A DNA stretch of 64,000 nucleotides. It comes from Fibrobacter sp. UWR2 (GTDB lineage: Bacteria > Fibrobacterota > Fibrobacteria > Fibrobacterales > Fibrobacteraceae). The position numbers were made by a program, and so were the translations under genes. Positions within the stretch are counted from its first letter, which is position 1. Every line of letters begins with the position of its first letter. Location of the stretch: assembly GCF_002210285.1 (NCBI RefSeq), contig NZ_MWQE01000001.1:1-64000 (forward strand), in the 5' to 3' direction. Positions 62,805 to 64,000 of the stretch are shown piece by piece. The notes beneath the pieces were generated by a model that had not been told where the DNA came from, searched no databases, and was given only the letters and a program-made list of their open reading frames with translations.

Positions 62805-64000
62805 ATGAAAAAATCATTCGCTCTTTCATTACTAGCCGTAGGCTTTGCCTTCGCCCAAAGCGGGTTGATGGCCGGGTCTGACGGTATTCACCAGCAGAAT
62901 GCCTACACCCTAGGCCAGTGGAATCTTGCCATTGGCGTGGGTGGCGACCTCGCGCTGGATTCCTGGAGCTTGAGCCGTGGCGGCCAGTACACCGCAAACG
63001 GCAAGACCTACGGGCTCAACGAATGGGATGGCTCCCTTTCGGGCAGAGTCAATTTAGCTCTCGGTTTGCTTGACTTCTTGGATGTGGGCGCAAGCCTCCC
63101 TCTGTACTACGAACATGCGAACGATGATGGCGTTGCCGGCTGGTACGACATGTGGACGACCAGCCGTGGCGACCTCGACCTGTGGTTGAAAGCCCGCATC
63201 CCGTTCGACGATGACCGCGTCTTTGGACTTGCGGCCATGTTCGACTTCTATATCCCGACGGGTGAAACTTCCGTGGGTATGCGTCCCCGCCATGCCTGGT
63301 ACCTGAACGACCAGGGCATTACGCATCCGTTTACCGCCGATGCATTTGCTGTGGCCGGAACCCTCGTGATGACTCTCGACTTCTCCAAGGTGAACGTGCC
63401 TATCCGCTGGAACGGCCATGCCGGCTTCGTGTACGCTACCGGTGACGGTCAGGCCAACACGTTCGTGTATGGCACGGGCTTGAACTGGCTCCCGCTCTCC
63501 TGGATGGATGTCTTTGCCGAATTCTCTGGCGAATTCCGCGTAGAGGAAACTGGATATCCGCGTGACCCGATGGACGACCCGATGCTCATTACTCCGGGTC
63601 TGCGCTTCCACCTGCCGTGGGGTATCGACTTCGCTATGGGTCTGGATGTTGCTGTTCGCGCTCTCAAGAACTTCCGTTACGATTACAAGAAGGAAATGAA
63701 GAACGTCGACGACTACATCGTCCACTACATGGATGAAAAGGGCCACAGGGCTACTTACGGTTACGTCCCGACTCCGCTTTATGCCGGTACTGCCGCTCTT
63801 ACTGTTCGCTTTGGCGACAGGAAGAAGGACTCCGATGGCGATGGCGTAGAAGACAAGAAGGATAGCTGTGCTAATACTCCGTCCGGCGCTGTGATTGATT
63901 CTCTTGGCTGCCCGATCGACAGCGACAAGGATGGCGTTCTCGATGGATTCGACAAGTGCCCGGCTACTCCGGAAGGCGCTACCATCGACTCTGTCGGCTG
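62805..64000 (+). CDS. OmpA-family outer membrane protein, N-terminal part (partial)
   Basis: At least 398 residues, open at the window end. Signal peptide (1-17, ending AFA), a beta-barrel-like domain of about 320 residues (for example GQWNLAIGVGGDLALDSWSL, FSKVNVPIRWNGHAGFVYAT), then thrombospondin type-3-like calcium-binding repeats: DRKKDSDGDGVEDKKDSC, DSDKDGVLDGFDKCPATPEG. In this family an OmpA peptidoglycan-binding domain normally follows; it would lie beyond the window. AAGGAGA precedes the ATG. It starts 17 nt after the kinase fragment, so it may share its transcript. Confidence 0.88.
   Translation, partial: MKKSFALSLLAVGFAFAQSGLMAGSDGIHQQNAYTLGQWNLAIGVGGDLALDSWSLSRGGQYTANGKTYGLNEWDGSLSGRVNLALGLLDFLDVGASLPLYYEHANDDGVAGWYDMWTTSRGDLDLWLKARIPFDDDRVFGLAAMFDFYIPTGETSVGMRPRHAWYLNDQGITHPFTADAFAVAGTLVMTLDFSKVNVPIRWNGHAGFVYATGDGQANTFVYGTGLNWLPLSWMDVFAEFSGEFRVEETGYPRDPMDDPMLITPGLRFHLPWGIDFAMGLDVAVRALKNFRYDYKKEMKNVDDYIVHYMDEKGHRATYGYVPTPLYAGTAALTVRFGDRKKDSDGDGVEDKKDSCANTPSGAVIDSLGCPIDSDKDGVLDGFDKCPATPEGATIDSVG

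Overview
The window is bacterial chromosome from a Fibrobacter-like organism (phylum Fibrobacterota, close to the rumen cellulose degrader F. succinogenes). The assignment rests on gene families I recognise: a TIGR02145 'Fibrobacter major paralogous' lipoprotein, a TIGR02147 paralogue, many secreted proteins with short runs of serine after the signal peptide or between domains, GH9, GH26 and CE1-type plant-polysaccharide enzymes, C-terminal domains that look like type IX secretion (T9SS) sorting signals, a DUF4874/DUF4832 protein and a Cthe_2159-like carbohydrate-binding protein. No plasmid, phage, insertion sequence or CRISPR array was seen.

Layout. 1-13,070 is a classic information-processing block on the + strand: the end of tuf, rpmG, tRNA-Trp, secE, nusG, rplK, rplA, rplJ, rplL, rpoB, rpoC, then rpsL-rpsG behind their own promoter. 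13,187-17,252 holds a secreted GH26 mannanase (-), an orphan lipoprotein and enolase with a Lys/Cys-rich tail. 17,634-23,527 is a five-gene oligopeptide ABC importer operon whose first permease carries a long charged insertion. 23,685-29,905 has a GH9 endoglucanase and a TIGR02147 regulator followed by two lipoproteins and a DUF4874/DUF4832 protein. 29,909-40,180 contains DsbD, a divergent ECF sigma factor, a beta-propeller protein with a T9SS-like tail (possibly PorZ-like), CCA-adding enzyme, several lipoproteins and a DUF58 protein. 40,327-45,853 has hsp20 (with a sigma-54-like promoter), two tandem CE1-type esterases, a TolC-like protein and tRNA-Val. 45,902-49,337 has an orphan EIIA, type I dehydroquinase and the Cthe_2159-like protein.

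49,338-49,798 is non-coding and holds the most striking DNA structure: an array of 12-bp inverted repeats with constant 16-nt inner spacing. 49,799-53,854 is a tight run: clpP, ftsY, lipoprotein, secreted thioredoxin, glycosyltransferase and a small outer-membrane-like protein. 53,855-55,956 is an AT-rich segment with a secreted clan-CD-like (caspase/gingipain fold) His-Cys protein and a secreted partner that may be propeptide-like. 56,026-60,454 has pyruvate formate-lyase and a MacB-type ABC pair on the - strand. 60,490 to the end has a promoter, a strong attenuator-like hairpin, a Wzc-type tyrosine kinase gene broken by an in-frame TAA, and the start of an OmpA-family protein with calcium-binding-type repeats.

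Best candidates for something new are the 49.4-49.7 kb inverted-repeat array, the His-Cys protein/partner pair at 54.1-56.0 kb, the recurrence of promoters placed so close to start codons that transcripts should be leaderless, and the CE1 esterases whose T9SS-like domain sits inside the protein rather than at its end. All function calls come from reading motifs by eye; no database search was run.
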